This document shows, piece by piece, positions 35,446 through 44,605 of a stretch of DNA of 64,000 nucleotides. A program made the position numbers and the translations under genes. The DNA is taken from the NCBI GenBank assembly GCA_963745675.1, contig CAVUYM010000013.1, positions 124,001-188,000 of the forward strand, given 5' to 3'. Numbering within the stretch: position 1 is the first letter of the stretch; each line of letters starts with the position of its first letter. The notes beneath the pieces were generated by a model that was given only the letters and a program-made list of their open reading frames with translations, was not told where the DNA came from and searched no databases. Origin of the DNA: JAUIIK01 sp963745675 (GTDB lineage: Bacteria; Chloroflexota; Chloroflexia; Thermomicrobiales; CFX8).

Positions 35446-36111
35446 TTAGTCAGTCTGACCGAGTAGTCCTTGCACCAACCGGGGGCTGACCGCAATCAAG
35501 CCGAAGACGATTGTTGTCAGCACCAGTAGCATCAGGTGATTGATCTCCTGCACGTGTGCTTCGATAATCTGGTCCTCGAGCACCATGTGTGCTGCAGTGA
35601 ACGCCAGCGTTGCTGCTCCGACATACAGGAGTGCCGGAAAGCGCTTGAAGAGATGGGCGATGCCGTTTGCGGCGAAGAGCACAATCGGCATCGATAGCGC
35701 GATGCCGACTACCAGCAAGACGATTGAACCTCTCGCAGCTCCGGCAATCGCCAGGACATTATCCAGGCTCATCAGGAAATCAGCGATCATGATCGAAACC
35801 AGGGCGCTTCCGAGTGTCATAGATGAGGGACGGTGTTCAAATTCGGGTTCTCCTTTGAGGAGTCGGATCGTGATCCATACGAGCAACAATCCTCCCACCG
35901 CCTGGAGTAAGGGAACATTGAGAATCACCGTTGCGAGGACAGTCAACACGATCCTGAGGACAATTGCCATGACGCCACCGATCAGAATCGCGCGTTTGCG
36001 ATCCCGAGGAAGTAGCCCGCGTGCCACCATAGCGATCATCAGCGCGTTATCGCCACTCAGGGTAATGTTCAGGATGATAATGCTAAAAAGGGAGCCAATT
36101 GGTGCAAGCAT
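35446..36111 (-). CDS. TerC/YjbE family integral membrane protein
   Basis: 221 residues, seven predicted helices. Two family signature motifs with conserved Asp-Asn in the membrane are visible: NITLSGDNALMIAMVARGL in the first helix and IMIADFLMSLDNVLAIAGAA in the fourth. TerC-type proteins are linked to manganese or calcium export and to metalation of exported proteins. I searched the 100 bases upstream (right side) for the yybP-ykoY manganese riboswitch that often precedes such genes and did not find it. Convergent with the PPOX gene. Confidence 0.9.
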   Translation of the reverse strand: MLAPIGSLFSIIILNITLSGDNALMIAMVARGLLPRDRKRAILIGGVMAIVLRIVLTVLATVILNVPLLQAVGGLLLVWITIRLLKGEPEFEHRPSSMTLGSALVSIMIADFLMSLDNVLAIAGAARGSIVLLVVGIALSMPIVLFAANGIAHLFKRFPALLYVGAATLAFTAAHMVLEDQIIEAHVQEINHLMLLVLTTIVFGLIAVSPRLVQGLLGQTD

Positions 36112-36559
36112 GTAGCTGTGCTGATCCTCTTGTGTTGAGAGTCACGCTGTTGCTATTGAGCGTGTCCTCCGTTTTGAGGCCAGATCGCCCAATGCTAGGC
36201 CCGTCGCCCGGCGGCTATTGATTGCCGCGTCCTTCACCAGGCAACGATATACCCGGATGTGAAAGAAATCGATGTCTTTCTCCCCTCTCCGCGTGCAGCG
36301 CAGCGGAGCTGTTGGAGAGCGGGTCGCGGGTGAGGGAGTTCCCTGCTATCATCTCCCCTGACGTGAACAACGAAGGGTTTACTGAACGTGCAAACCACCC
36401 TGGAGCGTCGCTAGCGCCGTAAGCGCGTGCGTTAGTCGACTTGAATGCGGGGCCAGCCCCTGGGCCCAATCTGTCTTTCGGGCAACCGGAAGTCTGGTTT
36501 TGCTGTGCGGCGCGAACACAGCATCTGATTTTCGCTAACGTAGCTTCAGGAGTTTCGGA
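36112..36559. other. Intergenic region between TerC and MFS genes
   Basis: 450 bases with no credible gene. It should contain the divergent promoters of the TerC and MFS genes and includes one copy of the CTCCCCTCTCC...GTGAGGGAG element (36274-36345). A GC-rich inverted stretch near 36200-36230 is not a clear terminator. Confidence 0.4.
36274..36345. repeat. Intergenic element of the CTCTCC...GGTGAGGGAG family
   Basis: Reads CTCCCCTCTCCGCGTGCAG, then GCAGCGGAGCTGTTGGAGAG, then GGGTCGCGGGTGAGGGAG. The same start/end words (CCCCTCTCC and GGTGAGGGA) occur at 38857-38905 and 44708-44772. The arms can fold into a hairpin. Confidence 0.55.
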
Positions 36560-37858
36560 GTGATACGTCGACTCCCCCCTTATCCTGTCTATTTGATGAT
36601 CCAAGGCGTCTTTGGATTCGCCTTCTTGACCTTTGCGACGCTCAGCACGCTCTACCGCATTGAGACGGTTGGGTTGAACCCCTTCCAATTGGTACTCGTT
36701 GGGACGGCACTGGAGATCGCTGCCTTCAGCTTCGAGGTGCCAACCGGCATCCTGGCCGATCTCTATAGCCGGCGCTTGTCAGTCATCGTAGGTTTCCTGC
36801 TCTTTGGTCTTGGCTTCATGTTCGAAGGGCTGTTGCCTTTCTTCATCACGGTGATGATCGCTCAGGTTATCTGGGGCGCGGGCTGGACCTTCATCAGCGG
36901 CGCGCTGGAGGCCTGGGTCGCGGACGAATTGGGTGAAGAAGGCATCGGCAGGGTCTACCTGCGCGGTTCCCAGCTAAACCAGATTGGCAGAATGCTCGGC
37001 ATTCCGCTGGCAGTTGGGCTCGGCAGCATTAGTCTGGCCGTTCCGCTAGTCGCTGGCGGCGCGATTCTCGTCGGGCTAGGGCTACTGCTTGTATTCGTCA
37101 TGCCGGAGACGGGCTACACGCCTGCTCCGCGAGGCGAGCAAACAACCTTCGGCTCGATGACGGATACCTTCCGCGATGGTGTCAGCGCGATTCGGGGCCG
37201 TCCGGTGTTGGTCACGATCATCCTCATTGCCGTCCTCTGGGGCGCTGCTTCCGAGGGCTACGACCGGCTGTATCAAAATCATCTGGTCGACAATTTCAGC
37301 TTCCCGGACCTGCCGGTTGGACCGCTCGATAACGTCGTCGTCTGGTTTGGCCTGATCAGCGCCGTCGGCATGGTCATCTCGATCGGCGTGGCGGAGCTGG
37401 TGCGTCGTCGCATCGATACCGATAGCCACCAGGCTGTAGCCCGCACGCTACTCCTTTCGACGATGATGGTGATCGTCTCACTCGTCGGTTTCGCGCTGGC
37501 CGGGAGCTTTGGGCTGGCGCTCGGCTTCATGTGGATGATCTCGATCTTTCGCGATCTGCATTCTCCCTTGACGACCGCCTGGCTCAACCAGAGTCTCTCG
37601 TCGCGGGTGCGGGCGACGGTGATCTCGATGAGCAGTCAGGCGGACGCCTTCGGGCAGATGTTCATCGGTCCGGTGCTCGGTTTGATCGCGACGATCGTCT
37701 CGCTACGCGTGAATTTTCTCGTTTCGGCGGGGATTATCACGCCAGCGCTCTATCTCTATCTGCGGTCGCTACGGGATGGTCCCGAGAAGCGCATCGGGAG
37801 CACAGGGAGGATCGTTGATGAAGGAGATGAGCAGCCGGTGGGGAGTGTAGGGGAATGA
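36560..37858 (+). CDS. MFS transporter
   Basis: 432 residues, twelve predicted helices, GTG start at 36560. The conserved loop between helices 2 and 3 reads EVPTGILADLYSRRLSVIVG, the form of the MFS motif A seen in tetracycline/drug exporters and similar proteins (Gly, Asp, two Arg). A long central loop (PETGYTPAPRGEQTTFGSM) separates the two halves. Substrate unknown. A hypothetical membrane protein gene follows after 42 bases, so the two are probably co-transcribed. Confidence 0.88.
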   Translation: MIRRLPPYPVYLMIQGVFGFAFLTFATLSTLYRIETVGLNPFQLVLVGTALEIAAFSFEVPTGILADLYSRRLSVIVGFLLFGLGFMFEGLLPFFITVMIAQVIWGAGWTFISGALEAWVADELGEEGIGRVYLRGSQLNQIGRMLGIPLAVGLGSISLAVPLVAGGAILVGLGLLLVFVMPETGYTPAPRGEQTTFGSMTDTFRDGVSAIRGRPVLVTIILIAVLWGAASEGYDRLYQNHLVDNFSFPDLPVGPLDNVVVWFGLISAVGMVISIGVAELVRRRIDTDSHQAVARTLLLSTMMVIVSLVGFALAGSFGLALGFMWMISIFRDLHSPLTTAWLNQSLSSRVRATVISMSSQADAFGQMFIGPVLGLIATIVSLRVNFLVSAGIITPALYLYLRSLRDGPEKRIGSTGRIVDEGDEQPVGSVGE

Positions 37859-37900
37859 GGAACTTGCTAGCCGTCGATCAAGTGGTGATTCGGAGGTGAT

Positions 37901-38764
37901 GTGATGGGCGTGGATTCCCAGCCGGAGCGTGCGACGGAAGCGCCGTTGCGTAGGCGACCGCTCTTCGCGTTGGGGCTCATTGTTGTGCTGATCCTGTCGA
38001 TTGCCAATGCTGGCTTTCTCTATATCTTCGCGGACCGGGCGGACACTGACTACGCCTGGTCGATCGCGCTACCGGTCAGCGCTGCCTTCCTCGGCGCAGG
38101 CTACGTCGCTGGTCTCGTGGTGACAGTGCTCGGGCTGACGGTCGCGCGTAGCTGGCGCTCGATCCGTTTGGTCTATCCGGGTGTGATCAGCCTGGCGGTG
38201 GTGCTGTGTTTGGCGACGCTGATACATCGGGACGTGTTCGACTGGGATTACGCTTTGACCTGGGCCTGGACGGTCGTCTACATCCTTATCCCGCCCGGAT
38301 TTGGCGGATTCTGGTGGTACTTCGAGCGGCGCGAGCCAGACGATCTGGTGCAGGACGAGGAACTTGCTGTGATCCGCCCATTTACGTTGATCCTTGGCGC
38401 AACGATGACGATCCTGGCAATCCTGATGTTCGTCTTTCCGGATACCTTCGTTGAGCGCTGGGCATGGCCAATCAGCCCGCTTCTTTCACGGACCTTCGCC
38501 GCCTGGTATGTGCTCTTCGGTGTGATCCTGCTTGATATCGCGCTGAGGGCAAAGCAGGTTCGGGAACTGGTGATCCCATCGGCAGCCGTTCTGGCGTCGG
38601 CGCTGCTCTTGCTTACTCTGCCGTTGCGTTATCCGGACGCTATGGAGACGGGGCGGGTTGGGTTCTGGTCGTTGTTGCTGCTTCATCTGGTCCTGGCTGC
38701 CGGGACAGGGTGGATGCTGGTGTGGAGTCTGGGTAGGCTCGGGAAGAGTGGAGAGAAACTGTAA
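37901..38764 (+). CDS. Hypothetical polytopic membrane protein
   Basis: 287 residues with about eight hydrophobic segments, among them LFALGLIVVLILSIANAGFL, FTLILGATMTILAILMFVF and FWSLLLLHLVLAAGTGWMLV. A conserved-looking Trp-rich loop (PPGFGGFWWYFERREPDD) lies in the middle. No transporter or enzyme signature was recognised. Same strand and close to the MFS gene, hence possibly of related function. Confidence 0.7.
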   Translation: MMGVDSQPERATEAPLRRRPLFALGLIVVLILSIANAGFLYIFADRADTDYAWSIALPVSAAFLGAGYVAGLVVTVLGLTVARSWRSIRLVYPGVISLAVVLCLATLIHRDVFDWDYALTWAWTVVYILIPPGFGGFWWYFERREPDDLVQDEELAVIRPFTLILGATMTILAILMFVFPDTFVERWAWPISPLLSRTFAAWYVLFGVILLDIALRAKQVRELVIPSAAVLASALLLLTLPLRYPDAMETGRVGFWSLLLLHLVLAAGTGWMLVWSLGRLGKSGEKL

Positions 38765-38767
38765 GGG

Positions 38768-38905
38768 GAATACCCTCTCCCACACACCTCCGCTGTGCTT
38801 CGGCGGGGGAGAGGGGAGGAAATCCAGGAACAAACCACATCGCCCTTTTTGATCGGCCCCCCTCTCCCCGCGAAGCAGTGGGAGAGGGGTTGGGGGTGAG
38901 GGAAT
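38768..38905. repeat. Two adjacent CCCTCTCC...GGAGAGGGG intergenic elements
   Basis: Element one (38772-38817) reads CCCTCTCCCACACACCTCCG, then CTTCGGCGGGGGAGAGGGGA. Element two (38857-38905) reads CCCCCCTCTCCCCGCGAAGC, then AGTGGGAGAGGGGTTGGGGG, then TGAGGGA. Each can fold into a stem. The same pair, in the same order, recurs at 44606-44772. Confidence 0.6.
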
Positions 38906-38943
38906 CCCCGCCTTCGTACAAACTGCTCACTACAACCTACAAG

Positions 38944-40519
38944 CTATTTCGCCGCTCGCAAGTGCAGCTTCTCGATCTGTTGCCAGGCGGACTGGATCGC
39001 GCCTTCCTGCCAGCCGGGGAGATAGCTGAGATGGTCGCCGGCCAGGTAGACGCGGCCGTCGGGCTCGAGCAGGCGCGGGTAGAACTGGCGGGTGTTGTCG
39101 TCGTAGGTGGCCCAGCCGCCGCGCTGGTAGGGCATGTTCTGCCAGGCGACCGCCACGCCATGTTCAAACTCATCGGGGTATTGCGGGTGAATCTTCTGGC
39201 CATGTTCCAGCGCCAGAGCGATTCTCTCCTCCGGAGGTAGCCTGCCGGCTGCGGCCGCATCTTCTGCGAAGTGGTAGTAGGCCTGGATGACGCCGCTTTC
39301 GGACTGGAAGCCGTAGTCGGGGTAGGCGATAGTCACAATCTGAGGGATATTGGTGTAGGTGATGCCGCCGTAGATCCAGTCATCCTCTTCCCAGAAGCGG
39401 CGCTTGAACTGAATGCCGCTCTTGCCGACGGCGAGGTACTGGACGGCGGCGATCGCTTCAGCAAAGTCGTCTGAGAAATCAGACGGAATCTCGCGCAACA
39501 CGGGTAGCGGGATCGTGCAGATGCAGTAGTCACCGGTCGTTTCGACTTCCTCGCCTGTCTCGCGATCGCGGTAGGCGATCCTGACCTCCGACTCGCTCTG
39601 ACGGATCTCGATGACCTCGGCGTTGAGGGTGAGCATCTCATCCAGCCGGGGATGGAACCCCTGTTCCCAGAGCGTTGCCATGCCGCCGACCGGCTCCATC
39701 ATCGTCTCCTGCTGGTCGAAGGTGGCGGTCGCTGCGAGGTATGGCGCCGACCAGCGCATCGTCTCTGCCGCGAAGGGCAACAGTTCCTCCCCCGGGATGG
39801 GGCTGGAGAGGACGCCCGGCTGATTCCCCGCGCCGGGAAGCACCTCGTAGCCTCGATGCGAGCTGCCGAGATAGTCGAGAGTATCGGGTGCGAGCTGCCC
39901 TTCGGCGATGAGGAATTCGATCAGCAGCGCGGTGTCCTGCTCGGTGATCTCCAGGTCGAGCAGCCCCTCGTCGATGGTCTTGGCGAGCAATTCGGCGACG
40001 TAGCCGGCGCTGTCGGCGCGGAACTCGCGCAGGCGCATCTTGCGACCTTCCGGGGTACCGTCGACATAGGCGTAGGCATTGAGGTTCAGGTTCTTGTGGC
40101 TGATCAGCGGCAGGCTGAACTCGCGGTAATAGTGCAGCAGGCCGCGATGAGAGTAGGGAATGCGCCAGGCTCCGGCCTCGAAGTAGTTGCCATCTGAATA
40201 CTCTGCGGTCTGCTCTGTGCCGTCCGATTCAACGATCCGGGTACCCCCACGAACGGTGAATACTCTCCCGGCAACGCGATCGCTCGCTTCGAGGAGCTGG
40301 ACCTCATAGCCTTGCTCGCTCAGTTCCCAGGCGGCGGTCAGCCCGGCTGGTCCCGCGCCGAGGATGATGACGCGGGTGGCTCGGTTTGTCTCTGTGGGTG
40401 TAGTCCGGTGGTTTTTCGCGAGGAGAGTCTCCAACGATATCCCAGGCTCGCAAGGCGCCATAGACGGCCGCCCCGCCACCGGTAGCACCAAGCAATCCCA
40501 GCCAGCGGCGGCGGGTCAT
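38944..40519 (-). CDS. Flavin-containing monoamine oxidase with Tat signal (N-terminal frameshift)
   Basis: About 520 residues. From the ATG at 40517-40519 a twin-arginine signal is read (MTRRRWLGLLGATGGGAAVY). Around 40370-40440 the frame changes by one base into the main body, which starts with the FAD Rossmann motif RVIILGAGPAGLTAAWELSE and LEASDRVAGRVFT. The usual monoamine-oxidase C-terminal FAD contacts follow (YQRGGWATYDDNTRQFYPRL, then GRVYLAGDHLSYLPGWQEGA). The longest single frame (from 40491) has an unnatural N terminus without signal. Expected to be a folded, exported flavoenzyme that oxidises amines or amino acids. Divergent from the PadR gene. Confidence 0.85.
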
Positions 40520-40625
40520 AGTTGAACGTAGGCGGGACGTCCCGCTCATAGTCAGGCCCTCTCGTCGAACTATTGATCAAGGCCTATCTTAGCGCGGCTA
40601 AAATCAGCGAGATTGCTAGTCCCTC

Positions 40626-40654
40626 TTGACAAATAGAAGATATCTTCCTATTCT
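40626..40654 (+). promoter_or_regulatory. Sigma-70 promoter with embedded palindrome; leaderless start of the PadR gene
   Basis: TTGACA (40626-40631), a 17-base spacer and TATTCT (40649-40654) form a near-consensus promoter. The spacer contains GAAGATATCTTC (40636-40647), a perfect 12-base palindrome well placed for a repressor. Transcription would begin about seven bases after the -10 box, at or within a base or two of the ATG at 40661, so the mRNA is predicted to be leaderless. Autoregulation by the PadR protein is the obvious inference. Confidence 0.7.
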
Positions 40655-40660
40655 TTTCAC

Positions 40661-41023
40661 ATGAGAAGAAAAAAAGGCACGCTGATACCAATCGAAATAT
40701 CAATTCTTGAGACCGGCCTGGAGTTGGCGATCCGCGGGACGTCCCAGTTTCACGGCTTCATGCTCGCCAAGGAGATGCAGGAACGAGACGAGGCCAAGCT
40801 GCTTACGGCACACGGCACGCTCTACAAGGCGCTAGACCGGATGCAGAAGGCGGGCTACCTGGAGAGCGAGTGGGAAGATCCACTCGTTGCGGCCCGCGAA
40901 AGCCGTCCCCGGCGCAGATTCTACTGGGTGACCCCGGCTGGCCAGGCTGCGTTGGTCAAGGCGTTGGAAGGGCTACCGGCGGACGCGCCGGCTGAACAAC
41001 GCCCGGGGTTGGCGACATCATGA
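40661..41023 (+). CDS. PadR family transcriptional regulator
   Basis: 120 residues. The PadR winged helix is recognisable from ILETGLELAIRGTSQFHGFM, LTAHGTLYKALDRMQKAGYL (recognition helix) and RPRRRFYWVTPAGQAALVKA (wing). A short basic leader MRRKKGTLIPIE precedes it. It overlaps the next gene by ATGA (41020-41023), the common arrangement of PadR genes with their membrane-protein partner. Predicted to be autoregulated through the palindrome in its own promoter. Confidence 0.9.
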   Translation: MRRKKGTLIPIEISILETGLELAIRGTSQFHGFMLAKEMQERDEAKLLTAHGTLYKALDRMQKAGYLESEWEDPLVAARESRPRRRFYWVTPAGQAALVKALEGLPADAPAEQRPGLATS

Positions 41024-41655
41024 GCAGCCTGATGTCGACCGTTGTCAATCTGACGCGCAACTGGACTGACCTTTATACCTGGCGCTTACCTGAAGTTCTG
41101 CGCGAGGGCCGGCGCGCGGAGATCGAGTCTGATCTTTGGGAGCATCAGCGCCAGGCGGATCTTCAGGGGGCTGATGCAACAGACACAGCCACGGAGATTC
41201 TCTTGCGATTCGTGTTTGGCATACCGTCGGATTGTGTCTGGCGGTTTGAGACCGGCGTGGCCCTACGCGCCGAGAAAAGGACAGATGTGATGAACATCGC
41301 TACTGGAAGATCGAAGGTTCTGATCGCGCTCACCGGTGTGGCCTTCTTGATGATCGTGATTACTGGAATAAGCATAACTTCCCATGGCTGGGACGACAGC
41401 GCGAATTTGGGCTGGATGCTCACGGGCATTATCCCTACTGCAATCGGCGCGCCGTCGATTCTCGCCGGTTTCTGGCTCGTCACGAAGCGCCCTGGGCTCA
41501 GCATCCTGCTCGTCACGGTGGGCTGTCTGGTGACCGCGCTCGTCTGGTTCTGGATGTTTATGATCACGGTGCCAATAAGCGCTGGCTTGATCGGTGTCAC
41601 CTGGTACCAGGCGAAGAAGTCGGGCTGGAGAAGTGGCGAGGTTCAGTTGGCATAA
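41020..41655 (+). CDS. PadR-coupled membrane protein (hypothetical)
   Basis: 211 residues. A cytoplasmic N-terminal helical part (LYTWRLPEVLREGRRAEIES, then DLWEHQRQ) of the kind seen in PadR-partner and permease-prefix proteins is followed by four hydrophobic helices: LIALTGVAFLMIVITGISIT, LGWMLTGIIPTAIGAPSILA, LSILLVTVGCLVTALVWFWM, and MITVPISAGLIGVTWY. The start overlaps the PadR stop, so translation is coupled. Function unknown; probably the target of PadR regulation. Confidence 0.75.
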   Translation: MSSLMSTVVNLTRNWTDLYTWRLPEVLREGRRAEIESDLWEHQRQADLQGADATDTATEILLRFVFGIPSDCVWRFETGVALRAEKRTDVMNIATGRSKVLIALTGVAFLMIVITGISITSHGWDDSANLGWMLTGIIPTAIGAPSILAGFWLVTKRPGLSILLVTVGCLVTALVWFWMFMITVPISAGLIGVTWYQAKKSGWRSGEVQLA

Positions 41656-41815
41656 CTTTTGGCAACAGCGCACGGATAGTGGATAAGGGCGGAGTGACTG
41701 GGCGAAATAGCCCATCACTGCCGCCCTTTCCTCACCGCGGAGACTCCAGCCATTCGGTCCATTCTTAGCCGTCAGGGGGCTACCTGTTATGCGCTACAGC
41801 AGTTCTGTTTCAAGA

Positions 41816-42997
41816 CTACGCTAGGTGTTTGTCAAAGAACGCCGCGATCCGGCGACGAGCGTCGATAGCCGACTCGTCGTGGTAGGACGTTTCGTTCGGG
41901 CGGGCGCCCATCACCATTGCCCACACCGGCATATCGGCCCAGTCATGATCGTTCAGAAAGCTGTGGCCGGCATCGGGGTAGACCTTGATGTCGTGGTCGA
42001 TGCCGTGCGCGCTCAGGACATCTTCCAGGAGCACAGGCGCTTCGCTCAAACCCTCATCTTTGCCACCGAAACTCCCAACGATCGGGCAGGCGCCTGCAAG
42101 CAACGACATCGCATCTTCGGGGACGCTGCCATAGTTCACGCTCGTTGCCTGATAGCCGAAGCCCGACGAAATCAGGATGGCGAATCCGCCACCCAGGCAG
42201 AAGCCCATAACGCCAATCTTGCCCGTGCAATCATCGCGATCTGCCAACCAGGTCTGGACCGTGCTGACGTCATCGAACACTGAGCCTTCTCTGGCGGACA
42301 TCTGGCGCAGCGTCGCGAACAGGCAGCGCGTTTTGAGTCCCCAGTATTGGAGATCGGGCGCCGCGGCCAAGAACCCTTCGCTGGCCAGCCAGTCGGCCTG
42401 GTTTTTCAGGTCAGACGTCATACCGAAAATGTCATGAATAAGGACAACTCCAGGCCAGGGCCCTTCGCCGGATGGCTTCGCGAGATAGACTGGCATCTCG
42501 CCGCGTTGCCCTGTGAGCCGGACTTCAGGCACTCCGTCATTTTTGACCTGCCTCCTGGCTGGAGCCTCTGGCTGTCGAATAACCTCGAACAGCGGATGAT
42601 CCCCGGCAATGGCCTGAATCTCTTCCAGCGCTGGATCGGGACTTAGATCGAAAGACTGCCGTGCGTCTGTCTGACTGAGATATTCCGCGATGATCGGTTC
42701 TCGTTCTTCAATCGATATCTCGATGAGCTTGACCGGAATCGATGAACGTCGGCGCAGGACAGCCTCCCCGTCGGCAGCTCGTACATCATCGACCCACCCG
42801 GATGCGCCTTTGGGAGATAGCAGATACTGTCTGCCTTCGTGAGAAATCACTTCGAGCGCTACGCGCGTGAGATCTCCCGATGATTGCTCCGGTACCTCCA
42901 GCAAGACGGCCTGTTTTGGAGTAAGCCCAAGCCAGAAGGCAGGACGTCCGAGCCTCGTCGCCGCTGTCTGCAGTGGCGGTTTGATTCGTTCAACCAT
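41816..42997 (-). CDS. Fusion of deazaflavin-dependent nitroreductase-like (DDN) domain and dienelactone hydrolase
   Basis: 393 residues in one open frame. Residues about 1-140 resemble F420-binding DDN proteins: RVALEVISHEGRQYLLSPKG, GWVDDVRAADGEAVLRRRSS, IPVKLIEISIEEREPIIAEY, and a HPLFEVI ending. Residues about 155-393 are a dienelactone hydrolase: PVYLAKPSGEGPWPGVVLIH, the nucleophile Cys in MGFCLGGGFAILIS, the acid after GACPIVGSFGGKDEGL, and the catalytic His in YPDAGHSFLNDHDW. Both halves look complete. The fusion suggests successive reduction and hydrolysis of a lactone or quinone-type substrate, which is inference. It is intact, in contrast to several neighbours. Confidence 0.85.
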   Translation of the reverse strand: MVERIKPPLQTAATRLGRPAFWLGLTPKQAVLLEVPEQSSGDLTRVALEVISHEGRQYLLSPKGASGWVDDVRAADGEAVLRRRSSIPVKLIEISIEEREPIIAEYLSQTDARQSFDLSPDPALEEIQAIAGDHPLFEVIRQPEAPARRQVKNDGVPEVRLTGQRGEMPVYLAKPSGEGPWPGVVLIHDIFGMTSDLKNQADWLASEGFLAAAPDLQYWGLKTRCLFATLRQMSAREGSVFDDVSTVQTWLADRDDCTGKIGVMGFCLGGGFAILISSGFGYQATSVNYGSVPEDAMSLLAGACPIVGSFGGKDEGLSEAPVLLEDVLSAHGIDHDIKVYPDAGHSFLNDHDWADMPVWAMVMGARPNETSYHDESAIDARRRIAAFFDKHLA

Positions 42998-43275
42998 GGC
43001 GAAGTGTTCCTCTCACCTTGTAGCGGGTATGAACATCATAGCCGGTGAACGGCTCGTTGGTTAAAGCGCACACTCAATTCCCAAAGGCCGAATACCAGCG
43101 GGAGTGAGTATGCCGGAGATGCTGTACGAATGAGCGTCACACTGTGCTCAGGAGGATCACCTGTTCGCGGTCGACTGGATTTGGTCTTGCAGGGCTTGGC
43201 AAAGCTTCGAGATAGGCTCGAAACGAACCGACTGGAGGAGCTCCAGCATTCAATAGGCCTCGCGTTTTCGGTCTT

Positions 43276-43843
43276 TCAGCTCGCCAGGCGCTGCTGGTAT
43301 TGGTGGAGGCATCCGGCGTAGCAAAAACCGACGATCTCCTCTTCGACCTCGACGGTGTGGTGGGCCGTCGCGAGGTCGACTTCCATGCCGCAAATGGGGT
43401 CGATGACGATCTGTAGCTGCTCTGCCCGCGCGGCTATAAGCGCGATTCCGATCTCGCCTTGCAGGCGTAGTGCGGCGCAGACCTGGATGATCTCGGCCAG
43501 GTTGCCGCCGACGGTTGCCAGGTTGCGCACCAGCGGATCGGCAAAGATTTTGGCGGTGTCGGCAGCAGTGGGTAGCGCTCTCGGATCAGGGAGAATGGTC
43601 GAGCTCAGATTCACTGGTCAGCGCGCCGATTCTCAGCCAGCCGTTGCCTTCCCGGATGCCATCCAGACCGGAAATCCGATTGATGTCGATGATGTTAGCG
43701 GGTTCGGCGAGGCGGAAGCGCATTAGCGGTATCAGGCTTTGGTCACCGGCGAGGATGTTTGCATCGTCTCCATATTCACCGAGCAGGGCAAACACCTCCT
43801 TGATGCTCTGAGGTCGATGGTACGTGAACGGACCAGGAATCAC
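43276..43843 (-). pseudogene. Chimeric remnant: CoxM-like FAD-binding N terminus joined to an XdhC-like YHS tail
   Basis: From 43843 the sequence is the start of a molybdopterin dehydrogenase FAD-binding subunit (CoxM type): MIPGPFTYHRPQSIKEVFAL, LAGDQSLIPLMRFRLAEPAN, GWLRIGALTSESELDHS. After a one-frame change near 43590 it continues with DPLVRNLATVGGNLAE, the next CoxM motif. Then, without the remainder of CoxM, it jumps to a stretch like the C terminus of XdhC/CoxF proteins, ending in a YHS metal-binding domain (IDPICGMEVDLATAHHTVEV, then GFCYAGCLHQYQQ). The catalytic large subunit and the iron-sulfur subunit are absent. It looks like a cox-type cluster collapsed by internal deletion. Confidence 0.6.
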
Positions 43844-43988
43844 CCCATCTCTCCCTATTGATGATACGGAAAGCTCCGATTCGCTCTGTAGTTACTCAGG
43901 CGCATTCTGCCTTGGTATCTCAAGTCGAGGCTTCGCCCCACGAGGAATCTACTCACCCGCCGCTGTGGCACGGTCGGAGCTAGATCCC

Positions 43989-44591
43989 TCACGCCGCAAA
44001 GCCTCTATTCGGGATGCCAATCGCGTTGGGAACCATTTCCGGCTCCAGGTCCAACTCGATGGCGTGGGCGGCTTTCATGACGGCGAGGACGGCCTGCTGG
44101 ATCTGCTCGTCGGTGGCGTCGGGACGGCAGGGAAGCGCGATTTCGTCGGCCGGGAGATCGTCAGGTCCGGTCCCGAGCAGGCGGCGGGCGAAGCGGCCAA
44201 CGACGCTATTGGCGTCCGGCAGTGGCGTCGCGACGCGCTCGCAGGCGATGTTCTCGTCGAGGATTGCGGCCTCGTAGCTGGCGGCGAGCTGGACGTCACC
44301 ACCGCAGGTGAAGCCAACCCGTAGCCGTTCTTTGTCGATGAATGGCTCCAGATGGGCCAGGATCGTGATGCCGGTCGTGATGCGCTCGGCTGCCGCCAGC
44401 CAGCTCGCGCGTTCGTCGGGGGTCAGTTCTCCAACTGGCGACCACATCTCCAGCATCTCTCCACGTATGGGCGGACCGCCCAGGGTGGCCGGTTCTCAGT
44501 ACTCGTCCCATTTGCCAAGCCATTCGCAGGCGGCGGTGTCGGCCATTTCTGAGAGCGTTTCTCGGTCAGGATGTGATGTTGATGTTGACAT
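43989..44591 (-). pseudogene. Hypothetical protein interrupted by an in-frame TGA
   Basis: From an ATG at 44589-44591, behind AAAGGACACCAA, the frame reads MSTSTSHPDRETLSEMADTA, then EWLGKWDEY, hits TGA at 44496-44498, and continues in the same frame as EPATLGGPPIRGEMLEMWSP, then LTPDERASWLAAAERITTGI to the stop at 43989. The downstream part alone (from 44456) can be translated as 155 residues. The protein is acidic and soluble, with a helical middle and QQAVLAVMKAAHAIELDLEP near the end. I do not recognise the family. It lies next to the cox-cluster remnant and may be part of the same decayed locus. Confidence 0.5.
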
Positions 44592-44605
44592 TTGGTGTCC
44601 TTTCG

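Noticed and set aside
36112..36250. Possible yybP-ykoY manganese riboswitch upstream of the TerC gene
   Set aside because: Looked for the conserved loops on the minus strand; the expected GGGGAG and CUGA elements were not in the right arrangement.
43130..43321. Open frame on the plus strand upstream of the DDN-hydrolase gene
   Set aside because: No family resemblance, antisense to the cox remnant at its end, and poor start context.
44496..44498. Reassigned TGA codon or selenocysteine
   Set aside because: TGA serves as the normal stop of other genes here (for example 34998-35000), there is no SECIS-like hairpin recognised, and only one case exists; nonsense mutation or base error is simpler.
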